Shown in pieces: positions 47,672 through 58,038 of a stretch of DNA of 64,000 nucleotides. The stretch comes from Hemicordylus capensis (taxonomy: Eukaryota; Chordata; Lepidosauria; Squamata; Cordylidae): positions 2,790,001-2,854,000 of the forward strand of contig NC_069671.1 of NCBI RefSeq assembly GCF_027244095.1. Direction: 5' to 3'. The notes beneath the pieces are model-generated. The model saw only the letters and a program-made list of their open reading frames with translations. It made no database searches and was not told the origin of the DNA. The stretch's first letter is position 1, and each line of letters opens with the position of its first letter. Made by a program: the position numbers and the translations under genes.

Positions 47672-47985
47672 TAGAGGAGATCTGGTCTTGTGGTAGCAAG
47701 CATGACTTGTCCCCTTAGCTAAGCAGGGTCCACCCTGGTTGCATATGAATGGGAGACTAGAAGTGTGAGCACTGCAAGATATTCCCCTTAGGGGATAATG
47801 GGGCCGCTCTGGGAAGAGCAGAAGGTTCCAAGTTCCCTCCCTGGCAGCATCTCCAAGATAGGACTGAGAGAGACTCCTGCCTGCAACCTTGGAGAAGCCA
47901 CTGCCAGTCTGTGAAGACACTATTGAGCTTGATGGACCAAGGGTCTGACTCAGTATATGGCAGTTTCCTCTGTTCCTATGTTGTT
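47672..47985 (+). mobile_element. Composite 5S/tRNA SINE
   Basis: GATCTGGTCTTGTGGTAGCA, AGCTAAGCAGGGTCCACCCT, GAATGGGAGAC and a GCTTGATGGACC tail. Confidence 0.78.
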
Positions 47986-48029
47986 TCTAATCTGTCTTAC
48001 TGCATTAGGACCAGCCTGTCTTATACAGA

Positions 48030-48374
48030 CTATAGTTCAAAAGCATCAACAATGCTTTTTCTATCTCGCTTCTTCCAAGTCCAGCTTTCACATTCATAGA
48101 GTGTCATGGGGAAAACCATTGTCCAGACGATTCTAATCTTTGTAGGTGTAGACGCGTCAAGGCTTCTAAACATCCTTTCCAAGGCCTTCATTGCAACCCT
48201 ACCAAGTGCTGGTCTACGGCGTATTTCTTGACTGCTGGATCCTTTACTGTTGACGGTCGATCCTAAAAGGCAGAAACTATCCTCCACTTCAGTGTCTTCA
48301 TTATAAATTCTGAGGCTGGTTGCTGTACCCGTTGTCATTAGTTTAGTCTCCTTGACGTTTAGCTGTAGTCTCAT
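48030..48374 (-). mobile_element. RTE/BovB-type LINE reverse-transcriptase fragment
   Basis: Open for about 114 codons on the minus strand: MRLQLNVKETKLMTTGTATS, FCLLGSTVNSKGSSSQEIRR and TKIRIVWTMVFPMTLYECES. LNxKKTKxM, FLGS and VFPxxxYxCESW are landmarks of BovB/RTE reverse transcriptase. Confidence 0.85.
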
Positions 48375-48389
48375 TTTTCACTGAATATG

Positions 48390-48650
48390 AATACAACAAA
48401 TATTTATAAACTGCTTTTCAACAAAAATTTCCCCAAGTGGTTTACATAGATATAATATAAACACATAAATTTTAATAATGGCTCCCTGTCCCCAAAGGGC
48501 TCATCATCTCAAAAAGAAAATAATAATAATAAATACCAGCAATAGCCACTGGAGGGATGTTTTGCTGGGGATGGAGCGGGCCAGTTGCTCTCCTCCTGTT
48601 TAATAAAGAGAATTGCCACTTTAAAAAGGTGCCTCTTTGCTCAGCAGGGG
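48390..48650 (-). repeat. Repeat A, reverse
   Basis: CAACAAATATTTATAAACTG, CCCCAAAGGGCTCATCATCT and GGTGCCTCTTTGCTCAGCAG. Confidence 0.62.
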
Positions 48651-49237
48651 AATTGACCACATGAAGCACATCCATGAAGGATCTGAATATTGTACAGTAA
48701 TACATATGTTTCAAATGCGAAGATTATAGATTGCCAGCTTGTTAAACAATAAATAAATAATGCAGCAAAGATAACTAAAAAACCACGTCAAGATTATTAC
48801 AAATGTGAAGATTATCGATAAACTACAAGCTTAGTGCATCAAAAACAACTAGCAAGCTATATCAGGAGTTCACAGATTACAGACTAATTATTGTATACGT
48901 TTTTGACGCTGCTTCATCAGAGTAGCTAATAGTAGCTCATTAACCTAAAGTTAACACTGTGGTTAATAAGGCTGTTCATAAATCAAGACGCTCAGTGTCT
49001 AGTGACCTTGCTACAGCTTCCTCTCTTACATCTGCTAATAAGCAATCTTGTGTTCCCAATTAACATGATGCAGAGAGAGAAATGTTGGGGATGATTATAC
49101 AGAGCTTATAGCATTGGGGAGACCTTTACAGATCAGGGTCCTATATAGAATACAGTAGAAAAATAGCTGTGAAAATCGGGGTGCATGTAACAATATGAAG
49201 CACCCCTTTTTCCTTTTGGCCCAGAGTTCAGTGCCTT

Positions 49238-49372
49238 TAAGACAGAGGTTCTGAACCTGGGGTCTCCAGATTTTGTGGGACTACAACTCCCATCATCCCT
49301 AGCGACAATAGCCAAAGGAGATGATGGGAGTTGTAGTCCAGCATTTGAAGACCCAAAGTTAAGAACCTATAC
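49238..49372. mobile_element. hAT palindrome, type 3
   Basis: GGTTCTGAACCTGGGGTCTC to GACCCAAAGTTAAGAACCTA. Confidence 0.72.
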
Positions 49373-49384
49373 TTTAGCAAATAA

Positions 49385-50105
49385 GAGCATAAGAACAGCT
49401 TTGCTGGTTCAGGCCCAAGGCCTATCTAGTCCAGCAATCTGTTTCCCAAAGTGGCATAGGCAAGAGATCAAGGCATGCCCTCTCTCCTGCCGTTGCTCCC
49501 TTGCAACAGATGTTCGGAGGCGTACTTTCTCTGAGCCTGGAGGGAGCCTGTAGCCGTCAGGACTAGTAGCCATGGAGAGAATTGTCCTCCATGAATTTCT
49601 CTAAGCCCCCTCTAAAGCCATCCAAGCAAGTAGCCATCACCACATCCTGTGGCAGAGAATTCCATAGATTAATGGCGTGCTGTGTGGAAAAGGACTTCCT
49701 TTTGTCAGTCCTAAATTGCCTGTCCATCAGTTTCATGGGAGAGATCAGTTTCATGAGAGAGATTCCAGCCTGCAACCTTGGAGAAGCCGCTGCCAGTCTG
49801 TGAAGACAATACTGAGCTAGATGGACCTATGGTCTGACTCAGTATATGGCAGCTTCCTATGTTCCTATGGGATGACCCCTGGTTCTGGTGTTGTAAGAGA
49901 GGGAGGGGGAAAAAATATCTCCACTCCATCCATAATTTTATACACCTCGATCATGTCTCCCCGTAGTTGCCTCTTTTCCAAACTAAAAAGCCCCAGATGC
50001 TGTAAGCCTTGCCTTCTAAAGAAGGTGCTCCAGGCCCCTGATCATCTGGGTTGCCCTCTTCTGCACCTTTCCCATTTCTATAACAATGTCCCTTTTGAGA
50101 CTACA
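49385..50105 (-). mobile_element. CR1-like LINE 3' end, split by a SINE
   Basis: From AAGAACAGCTTTGCTGGTTC to CTCTTCTGCACCTTTCCCAT in reverse orientation. A tRNA-SINE tail (about 49745-49867) interrupts it, between CATCAGTTTCATGGGA and GGGATGACCCCTGG. Confidence 0.78.
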
Positions 50106-50287
50106 CAATAGTCCAGATACCTGATACCTGAAAACGGGGCTATAAAAATAGATGTAATGTGATTTTTAAATTTGTCTTCATGTTTGTTTTATTATGCTGT
50201 ATTTAGTCTGTTGTCTTTATTGTAAACCGCCCAGAGGTGCAAGTTTGGGGCAGCAGAAAAATACATTAAGCAAATAATATTTTACAG

Positions 50288-50469
50288 CTCCTAAACTTCT
50301 GAAGGAAGAAGTTTTTCAAACTGCCCATGGACCGAGTCACCCACAAAACTGGCTACGCTGGGTGAACGACGTCCTGGATGACTGTTGCATCCTCCTAGTT
50401 TCCACACAGTCAAGGCAGATGAACTCCGAGACGGCCCACTGTATGCAATGTCTGCAACAGATCCATAAG
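50288..50469 (+). CDS. Synergin-like exon a (first exon found)
   Basis: 182 nt after TATTTTACAG. Encodes [20 protein letters not shown] then [20 protein letters not shown] and [16 protein letters not shown], donor AAG/GTAAGG. It starts with the last two bases of a codon. The polypyrimidine tract is weak, so the 5' edge is the least certain boundary. Confidence 0.7.
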
Positions 50470-53400
50470 GTAAGGTGGTCCCCTTCCTACATGTTTGGAG
50501 CAATATTCAACAGTCTGTGCTGTAAGTTTTATAAGTTTTTGGAGACTTGATGGTGGCTTGTAGAGTTGTCTCTGAGTGTGCTGTGCATATTCTCTGTGTA
50601 CAGGGGTGGCTATTTTGACACTGCTTAGCTTTCCAGAATCATAATTGAGTGATGTTGCAATAGTCAGCTCTAAAGATGGCTGTCAAAATACGTTCAGGTA
50701 AGTGAAATTATAAAGGTATGTCCATGCATATTCCTGGGTGGGGAAAATGAAGAAATTGTAGAGGAAAATGACCAGATTAAATGGAAGAAATGCAGAGCTT
50801 CCCTGCAGAGACTGAAATTGACTAGACCAGGAATTGATAATAAAGCGGTCTAGTTAATCTCCCTTTGGTATGTGAAATTGACTAGACCAGGAACTGGCGA
50901 TAAACTGGGTCAGCAACCCTGACAGATTGCCTCCAGCCTCTGTTGGAAAACCTCCAACCAAAGAGAGCCTACTCCTGCCTGCATGAGGCAGACTGTTCCA
51001 CTGGCCAACAGCACCTACGCTTAAGAAATCCCTCCTAGTGCCTCCCCTTAATCTGCTTCCTTGTAACTTCAACCTGGATTCTAGTCTTTCTCTCAGGAAC
51101 AACAGAGAACAACCCCCTCTCTCTCCTGCACGAGGCAAACTGTTCTATTCCACTGTTGAACAGCTCATAGTTTTTTTAAAAAATGCTTCCTAATGTCTCG
51201 CCTCAATCTGCCTCTTTGTCATTTCAATTCCCAGTTTCAAGTCCTGCCCTAGGGAGAAACGGAGAACAAATCCACTCCTTCCATGCAACAGCCCTTCGGA
51301 TATTCATTTATTTATTTATTCGACTTATATACCGCTTTTCAAAATAATCTCAAAGTGGTTTACAATTTAAATTGAAACTATGCATAATTAAGATATACAA
51401 GTACAGATTTATATTCATATATTTATTGTAAAATTTATATACCGCCTTTCATTAAAACAATCCCAAGGCGGTTCACACAGAAAAATTAAAACAAGACTAA
51501 AAAAAATACACAATTGAAATATTAAGCTAACATATAAAAACATGAATCTGACTAAAAAGATTTAAAATGCAAGCATAAAATAACAATAATAATAATCTTT
51601 ATTACGGTCGTTGACCAGCACAAGTTGTAAAACAGTAATACTATACAGTAAATGCAATATAAGGAAAGTGTTGCAGTATTACGGAGATTAAAATTGATGT
51701 AGCATTAAGACTGAGGGGGAGGGAATCTAAAAATACAAAATTTTAAAACATGATATAAAACACAAACAGAATAGATAAAATGCATGTAAGCTAAAAAGGA
51801 CTCAGCCGAACACTTTGTTTCAGTCAAAAAGCAGTATAAAATCAGAACAAATTTAAAAGAGGGGATAATCAGCATTCTATGGGGTCGCATAAAATAACTA
51901 TACAAAATACGATATACAAAGAAGCAGCAGCAGCAAACCATATAATAGCCTAGGTAGGAAGCCAAGATTTAACACGCTTTCTAAAAACTGTGATAGAGAC
52001 CGAGGAGTGAATAGCCACCAGAAAAACATTCCAGAGTCTGCAAATGCTCTGGAATAATAGAATAGAATATACAAATCATCGCTATTTAAAATTTTTAAAA
52101 AACGTTTAAAACCATTAAAAACAAGAATACATTAAAAATACATTAATACATTTAAAACAATAAAATACATTAAATAAAAACAAGAATACATAAAAACACA
52201 AAGCACCAGCAGCAAAAACAATACTTTTATTTAAAAGCATAGGTGAAGACAGCTCTCAGATCTCCCTTTCCCCTCCTTTTCTCTGGCTAAACATGCCTAG
52301 AGCCAGCGTGGTGTAGTGGTTAGAGTGCTGGACTAGGACCGGGGAGACCCGAGTTCAAATCCCCATTCAGCCGAGACTCTAGCTGGGTGACTCTGGGCCA
52401 GTCACTTCTCTCTCAGCCTAGTCTACTTCACAGAGTTGTTGTGAGGAGGAACTCAAGTATGTAGTACTTGGCTCTGGGCTCCGTGGAGGAAGAGCTGGAT
52501 ATAAATGTAATAATAATAATAATAGTCTTTCAAGCTTTCCTCATAGGACTTGGTCGCCCAACCCCTCCCTATCTCTGCTGCCCTCCTCTGAACCCGTTCT
52601 ACTTTATCAATGTCCTTCCTAAAGCATGGGACCCAGAACTAGACATGGTGTTCCAAGGGAGGTCTGACCTCACAGAGGGGAACAATTGCTTCTTGTGTTC
52701 TGGACGTGATGCTTCTGTTAAAGCAGCCTAGGACTGGATTACTTTTTCAAGATCTGCATTGCACCTTTTCCCTTTCCAGCAGCCAACATGGTCGTCACAG
52801 GGGGGTATAGCTCAACGGAAGAGCATTTGACTGCAGATCAAAAGGTCCCTGGTTCAAATCCAGGTGCCCCCTTCACACAGAGGCTTCTTTGTGCTCACTT
52901 TGGCAAAATGTTTACTACTTCTGTGAAAGAGAGGAAAAACTGCTCTGCACCATGCGTAGTTTAATAAACTTATACCATGTCCCTGCTTTATTACCTTTTC
53001 CTTGGAGAAGCTGCTGCCAGTCTGTGAAGACAATACTGAGCTGGATAGACCTATGGTCTGACTCAGTATATGGCAGCTTCCTATGTTCTCTAAACAGCCC
53101 TCCCAAGTTTTAGCCTTGTCTTGTAGAAAAGATGCTCCAGTCCCTTGATTATCTTATGCCCCGACGTGGGTTTTATGTTGCTCACACACATCTTTTGTCC
53201 TCTTCTCCTTGCTTAACATGTTCCTTGAATTTTTACTTGTTCGACACACAATTATCTGGATTGCAGGATTATTTTCTCAGTGTGATGCATGGTCTGTTTT
53301 TGTGTATGCAATCTTTTCTCCCTCTGCTGGTTTTGTTTAGTGACTGCACCTGCTACATTTGCTGTATCTGGGAGGGGTGTGCGAGACGGCTCTGTTTGAG

Positions 53401-55322
53401 CCGCACTCGACTCGGGGTCGAACCGGACCAGCCTCGACTGGTCCAAGTTCGAACTGAGCCGGCTTGGAACTCTACTGGTAAAGGGGAATCCGGTGAGGAC
53501 CAGCCTGGCCAGTTTTGTGCACATCTCTAGTATCTGGGTCAACCCTTTTGGTTCCTCACCCCTCACCTTGCCCACACATCTCCTGGCCAGAGCATCCTTT
53601 AGGACAGGAACTCACAACTACTGCCCTCCAGTTGCTTTTGGACTACAACTCCTATTGTCCCCAGCCATAGTGGCCAATAGTAAGGGATTGTGGGAGTTGT
53701 AGTTCAACATCTGCAAGAGAGCCGTGCAGCCCTTTGGATCCAAACTTTGGATCCCCAGATGTTGTATGTAGCATATTTGGCTTCCAAGATTCCAGTCTTA
53801 ATCTGACAACTGAGCACTGTTAAAATATGATCATTATATTCAGGATTTCTGCTTAAAAATACCAATAAAATAAAATAAAACCTTTCCCCCACCATATTCC
53901 AGTGATTGTCCATGCAGAATTTGGTGTCTGTAGGTCATTGGGAAGTATGGCTTTATTTTGTACCAACCAACCAACCAACCAACCAACCAACCAACCAACC
54001 AACCAACCAGTCAACCAGTTCTTCAACATATATAATAGATTGCAGGGAATTCAGACAACAAAGCCTCTGTACCGTTGCATTCCAGTATCTCCATGTTTTT
54101 AAAGATGTGGTCTGGGCACTGGAGTGATTGTTCTGATATTGAATGTAATTACAGTGTCAGCCTGTCCAGTGTGGTCTGGCAAGAAATGACTGATGTAGCT
54201 GGCAGAGAGAGTGGTCTGTGAGGCAATTGGTGACATGGTTGGGGAGCAGTGTTCCCTCGAACAGGGATTGCCAGCTGTTGTTCACTACAGTTCCTAGAAT
54301 CCCCAGCTGCAATGGCTTTTGCTTGGGGATTTTGGGAGTTGTAGGCCACATCTGGGAGAATCCCTGTTCAAGGGAACACTGTTGGGGAGACCTCATCTTT
54401 CTGTGTTTTCTGGGGCTGCTGCCATTACAAGGTCCTGTTACATTCTGGTTCTCAAATCTGGGTTCCCAGGTGTTGTTAGACTACAACTCCCATCATCCCC
54501 AGCGACAATGGCCAAAGGCCATTGAACCCAAGTTGGAGGACCTCTGGGCTACATGGTTCATTCACCCACACATTTTGCCACACTGCGTCTATCACAGCCT
54601 CCCAATCACAGAAGCGCACCCCGTCATGGATACACCCTTTGCCTCCTTACATAAGCATCTGGGGGAAGTCCCAGGTGGCTGAGATGCCCAGCCTCAATGT
54701 CTCTCCCTGCCTCCTCTGCAGGTAATCAGCAAGGCCAATGAGATCCTCGCCGGAATAAGCCAGCCATCTGTCTGCAGTGAAGTGCTCTTGTCTGCACAAG
54801 GGACCACGTACATCTTGGGTACAGCATGGATTTATTTTTATGATTTATAGAGGAAGTGTCCTGGGGGCTTCTCAGCCTCCTTCTTCCTCTTTCCTTACTC
54901 TAGCACAGGGTTCCCCAGCAGAGGGTACTAGTACCCCTAGGATTACTTGGAGGGTTCCCAGGGGGTACTCGGAGGAGGCCTCCTACCCCACCCCCCCACA
55001 TTGCAACTGTGCTATTTGTCCCCATTTGCGAGGATCTCCGGCTTGAAGCCAATGTCTCCTCAGCGATGTGTTTGCTATGGAAGGGGAAGGAGGCGGGTAG
55101 AAACCCTCCTCCTCTGCTCCTGATTGGTTGACTACGTGCTGAAACTCAGCATACATATCCCTTCTCTCAACCTGACTGACAGGCTTCAGAAGGTTAGCAC
55201 TGAGTACTCCTGCTGAAATTAAGGGGAGAAGAAAGCTTGTCCCCTTGATTTCAACAAGACTGTTTGAGTAAATTAGCAATTTTTCTGAATCTAAGATGAG
55301 GTTCCCCCCCAGTTCTTCTTTG

Positions 55323-55374
<52 letters not shown>

Positions 55375-57610
55375 CACCTGCCTTATAAAAACAAGGTTTC
55401 TCCAAGTCAGACCCTTGGTCCATCTAGCTCAGTATTGTCAACCCAGACAGGCAGCATCTTCTCCAAGGCTGCAGGCAGGAGTCTCTCCCTCAGCCCTATC
55501 TGAAGATGCTGCCAGGGAGGGAACTTGGAACCTTCTGCATGTAAAGCGGATGCCCGCTGCTCTTCCACTGAGCTACGGCCCCAGGTCATATCATGAGCCT
55601 TACCTGGGACCTCTAGGCCTGAAGAGTGAATGTGAATTCCCCAGTTGCATTTTGAGCAACTTTTGGTGTAGTTTAGTTTTGCTTCAAAGAGAAGAGTATG
55701 ACATCCAGGGTGAAACTGGACATCCACTCAACTGTGTGTTTAAGAGGTGTGGAGCAATCATAGAGTTGTCATTCACGGGTCCTAGACTGGTGCAGGGAGA
55801 ACCTTTTATAAGGTTCTCCCTGCACCAGTCTAGGACCCGTGAATAACAACTCTATGATTGCTCCACACCTCTTAAACTCGCAGTTGAGGCACTTCCAGGT
55901 TGGAGACCTGCACAAGACCCTAGTCTGGGCCTCTTCCTTAACTTAAATGGTGTCTGTTGTGGGATTCCAGCCCACTACGTTCTGCCCCCTTCACTAAAAA
56001 CACCTGTGAGGCCACAGCCCTGATCAGCACCATGGAAAGCGTGATGTCAATTCCTTTTCTTTACACTTGGGTCACCAGACGCTGGACTACATCATCCCTA
56101 CCTGCAATGGCCTTCAGTTGAAAACTCCTGCCTTGCACCTTTTGCTCCCCCCAAATGGCTCCCCCAAAGAAAGGGAATTCCTTTTTTTACAAAGATAGGG
56201 ACGCTTTCCAGTGGGGCAGTGGACGAAAATGACCCTCTCTGGCTATAGCGCCGTCTGCTTCGACCTCTTCTTGCTGTCTGTGTCTCCTCCTGTGCAGGAC
56301 TGTCGGAAGTGTACCGCGTGTCCCGGCGCTTGGAAGAGGGGTTGAGGACTCAGGAACTAGCAAGCGAGCCCCTACAGCTTGCTTTACGGCAAGTTGATTT
56401 GGCCTGGAATAACATGCTGTCCTTCCTGGTTTTTGGCCATCCTGCGTTCCACATTTTGGTAAGGAGATCAAGCCTGTGAGAACAGAAGATCGGCAGGGCG
56501 GGTGGGGGGGAGGGAAGCATGCAAACACAGGAAGCTGCCTTCTACCGAGTCAGACCCTTGGTTCATCTAGCTCAGTATTGGCAACCCAGGCTGGCAGCGG
56601 CTTCTCCAAAGTTGCCGGCAGGAATCTCTCTCAGCCCTATCTTGGAGATGCTGCCAGGGAGGGAACTTGCAGCCTTCTGCGGGCGAAGCGGATGTTCTAG
56701 GAAATGTACTAAAATGAATGACAAGGCATGCCCATTGAAATACACTGGTTCCTTCAAAATGACCATGGAATGCATGGAATTTCCGAATGGCCGTTGCAGG
56801 ATATCTCTGCCCATTGCTGCCCCAGTTTTTAGCACATCGGGGAAAGGAAATACGAAGCTCCAGCTGCAATACTTGGCATGCTTGAGAGTAAGCCCAGTTG
56901 AACTCCATGGGGCTGGCCTCCAGTTAAATATGCATAGGTTTATGCAGGAGTTTAAAGGGTGGGATGTGAAGGATCAGGTTATCACCACTGGATGGAGCTG
57001 AATCCTTGATATGGTTTGCTCTGCAAGCATTGGCAGTGGTTGATCTTGGCTCTGGAGGGGAGGAGGTGGGGTTTGAAATGTGAATTTCTCCCTTTCCTGG
57101 TTCTGCCAACGGCATGTACAGCTTTTGGAGGCACCTTTAGGAAGCTCAAGTTGCCAGCCTGAACCCAATCCGGCCCCTGACCAGATCTGCAGAGTGTGTC
57201 TAACGGAAGTGAAACAGGAGCCAGAGGTAGGTGCATTTTATTTTATTTTAAAACTCATATTTCCTGCTTTCTAAATTAAAACATTCAGTGCGGCTAATGC
57301 GACACGTCATCCCATTAGAGCAGGCCTGAACAACGTCAACATAAGGTCCAAGGGGCAGATCTGGCCTGCGGAGACTTTTAAAAAAAATTAAAAATTAAAG
57401 TTAGTTTTAAAAGTAAATTTTAAAAATCAAAATTTAAACATATTTTAATTTAGCATTAAACTTTACTTTAATTCTAAATTATGTTTAATTTTTGATTTTT
57501 TTTAAATTGTTATGTATTGTGTTTTGTGTTTTTACTTGATGTTTTAATAGTGTGTGTTGTGAGCTGCCCAGAGAACAATTTGTTATGGGACGACTAACAA
57601 ATTAAGTTTG

Positions 57611-57672
<62 letters not shown>

Positions 57673-57827
57673 TATTATCCTGCTATTAATTGCTCATTAA
57701 AAAATTGCCTTGTCAGGTTCATTCTGGAAACTCTAACCCCATCCTATACCAGGGTAACGCTTACCATGCCAGCTGTGCCAATTTTTGGCTGAACTGTGTG
57801 GATTCCAGCCTGCCGAGGGAGCCGTGA
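50288..57827 (+). CDS. Gamma-synergin (SYNRG)-like protein, C-terminal exons
   Basis: Five GT-AG exons in one frame: 50288-50469, 54722-54818, 56298-56458, 57122-57226, 57717-57827, about 217 codons to TGA. Motifs seen: [54 protein letters not shown] and [13 protein letters not shown]. From memory, the C-terminus of SYNRG, an AP-1 gamma-adaptin partner, has VIKKANDTLNGIS, VCTEVIQSAQG, VEVYRVTKR, VWNN, CGVCLLNV and [13 protein letters not shown] in the same order. CxxC plus HxxxC and a final C suggest a metal-binding fold (inference). Upstream exons, including any EH domain or DFxDF repeats, were not found; exon 1 here needs a phase-1 partner. SYNRG itself is elsewhere in human (17q12), so this is probably a paralog. 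Convergent with DUSP18. Confidence 0.8.
50860..51290 (-). mobile_element. CR1/L3-like LINE fragments
   Basis: Two related stretches with CATGAGGCAGACTGTTCCAC and CACGAGGCAAACTGTTCTAT, then CTTAAGAAATCCCTCCTAGT and AAATGCTTCCTAATGTCTCG. They look like two tandem pieces of related copies in reverse orientation. Confidence 0.6.
51291..52290. repeat. AT-rich LINE 3'-end cluster
   Basis: Several pieces with TATACCGC followed by TTTC and CAAAGTGGTTTACA or CAAGGCGGTTCACACAG, plus CTTTATTACGGTCGTTGACC. No intact ORF. The last motif recurs at about 27758, so these are copies of one family. Confidence 0.55.
52298..52525 (+). mobile_element. MIR-like SINE, well preserved
   Basis: AGCCAGCGTGGTGTAGTGGT (A-box side), GAGTTCAAATCCCC (B box), GGTGACTCTGGGCCAGTCAC (core), GTTGTTGTGAGGAGGA and an ATA-rich tail. 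Forward orientation. Confidence 0.8.
52530..52740 (-). mobile_element. CR1-like LINE 3' UTR fragment
   Basis: CTGCCCTCCTCTGAACC, GACCCAGAACTAGACATGGT and GATGCTTCTGTTAAAGCAGC, the classic reverse CR1 3' UTR. The MIR-like SINE at 52298 sits just left of it. Confidence 0.68.
52801..52872 (+). tRNA. tRNA-Cys (anticodon GCA)
   Basis: All stems pair: acceptor GGGGGTA/TGCCCCC, D stem GCTC/GAGC, anticodon stem TTTGA/TCAAA with loop CTGCAGA (GCA), T stem CCTGG/CCAGG with loop TTCAAAT, discriminator T. It differs from the usual vertebrate tRNA-Cys mainly in the D loop (AACGGAA). No TTTT terminator is close by, only TTT, so activity is uncertain. It sits inside the synergin-like intron just after a CR1 fragment. 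Confidence 0.85.
53000..53095 (+). mobile_element. tRNA SINE tail
   Basis: CTTGGAGAAGCTGCTGCCAG to TATGGCAGCTTCCTATGTTC. Confidence 0.65.
53600..53720. mobile_element. hAT palindrome, type 2
   Basis: TTTTGGACTACAACTCCTAT to GTTGTAGTTCAACATCTGCA. Confidence 0.68.
53964..54009. repeat. (ACCA)n microsatellite
   Basis: About 11 units of CCAA. Confidence 0.92.
54247..54381. mobile_element. hAT palindrome, type 1, with TSD
   Basis: 135 bp between perfect 8-bp duplications TTGGGGAG (54239-54246 and 54382-54389). Ends CAGTGTTCCCT / AGGGAACACTG. Confidence 0.9.
54450..54545. mobile_element. hAT palindrome, type 3
   Basis: TCTCAAATCTGGGTTCCCAG and GACTACAACTCCCATCATCC; right arm shortened. Confidence 0.65.
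54722..54818 (+). CDS. Synergin-like exon b
   Basis: 97 nt after CCTCCTCTGCAG. Encodes [20 protein letters not shown] then [12 protein letters not shown], donor TTGG/GTACAG. The core KANExLxGIS...VCxEV.xSAQG matches SYNRG. Confidence 0.82.
55325..55370. repeat. (CA)n microsatellite
   Basis: About 23 units. Confidence 0.95.
55395..55590 (-). mobile_element. tRNA SINE, reverse
   Basis: AAGTCAGACCCTTGGTCCAT to TTCCACTGAGCTACGGCCCC. Confidence 0.74.
55727..55888. repeat. 162-bp near-perfect palindrome
   Basis: Arms 55727-55805 and 55810-55888 with loop TTAT and about three mismatches in 79 bp. The core of the left arm includes GTCCTAGACTGGTGCAGGGA. It lies in the synergin-like intron between exons b and c. 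Confidence 0.9.
56298..56458 (+). CDS. Synergin-like exon c
   Basis: 161 nt after CCTCCTGTGCAG. Encodes [20 protein letters not shown] then [20 protein letters not shown] and HPAFHIL. EVYRVxxRxExG and the later WNN align with SYNRG. Donor TTG/GTAAGG. Confidence 0.82.
56520..56700 (-). mobile_element. tRNA SINE, reverse
   Basis: CACAGGAAGCTGCCTTCTAC to GGGAGGGAACTTGCAGCC. About 60 bases after the synergin-like exon c donor. Confidence 0.72.
57122..57226 (+). CDS. Synergin-like exon d
   Basis: 105 nt. Encodes [20 protein letters not shown] then [15 protein letters not shown]. The CxVCLxxV pair matches the SYNRG C-terminal cysteine pair. Donor GAG/GTAGGT. Confidence 0.78.
57608..57675. repeat. 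(ATT)n microsatellite
   Basis: About 21 units, following a LINE tail with GAGCTGCCCAGAGAACAATT; lies 42 bases before the synergin-like exon e. Confidence 0.93.
57717..57827 (+). CDS. Synergin-like exon e with stop
   Basis: 111 nt after CTTGTCAG. Encodes [20 protein letters not shown] then [16 protein letters not shown] and TGA at 57825-57827. [18 protein letters not shown] is the SYNRG ending. An ATT microsatellite sits about 45 bases before the acceptor. Confidence 0.84.
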   Translation, partial: VHSGNSNPILYQGNAYHASCANFWLNCVDSSLPREP

Positions 57828-58032
57828 CCCTTTCTCTCTCCCCCACGTTCTTGAAGTTGCTGCACTCCACCATTTCACTGGAAGGTGCAGATGCCTGCAG
57901 ATGCTCACAGCTGGGAAGTTGGGGCTACGGAATGCCACAGACCTACCTCATAAAGGAGGGAGGCCGCCTCAGAAGGAAAAGGTTTTGTGAAGCTTGAACA
58001 GCTGGGGAACCAGGCTTGCATCTTTTCACTGA

Positions 58033-58038
58033 AATAAA
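58033..58038 (+). promoter_or_regulatory. Poly(A) signal of the synergin-like gene
   Basis: AATAAA about 205 bases after the TGA, followed by a T run. It supports a real transcript end. Confidence 0.65.
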
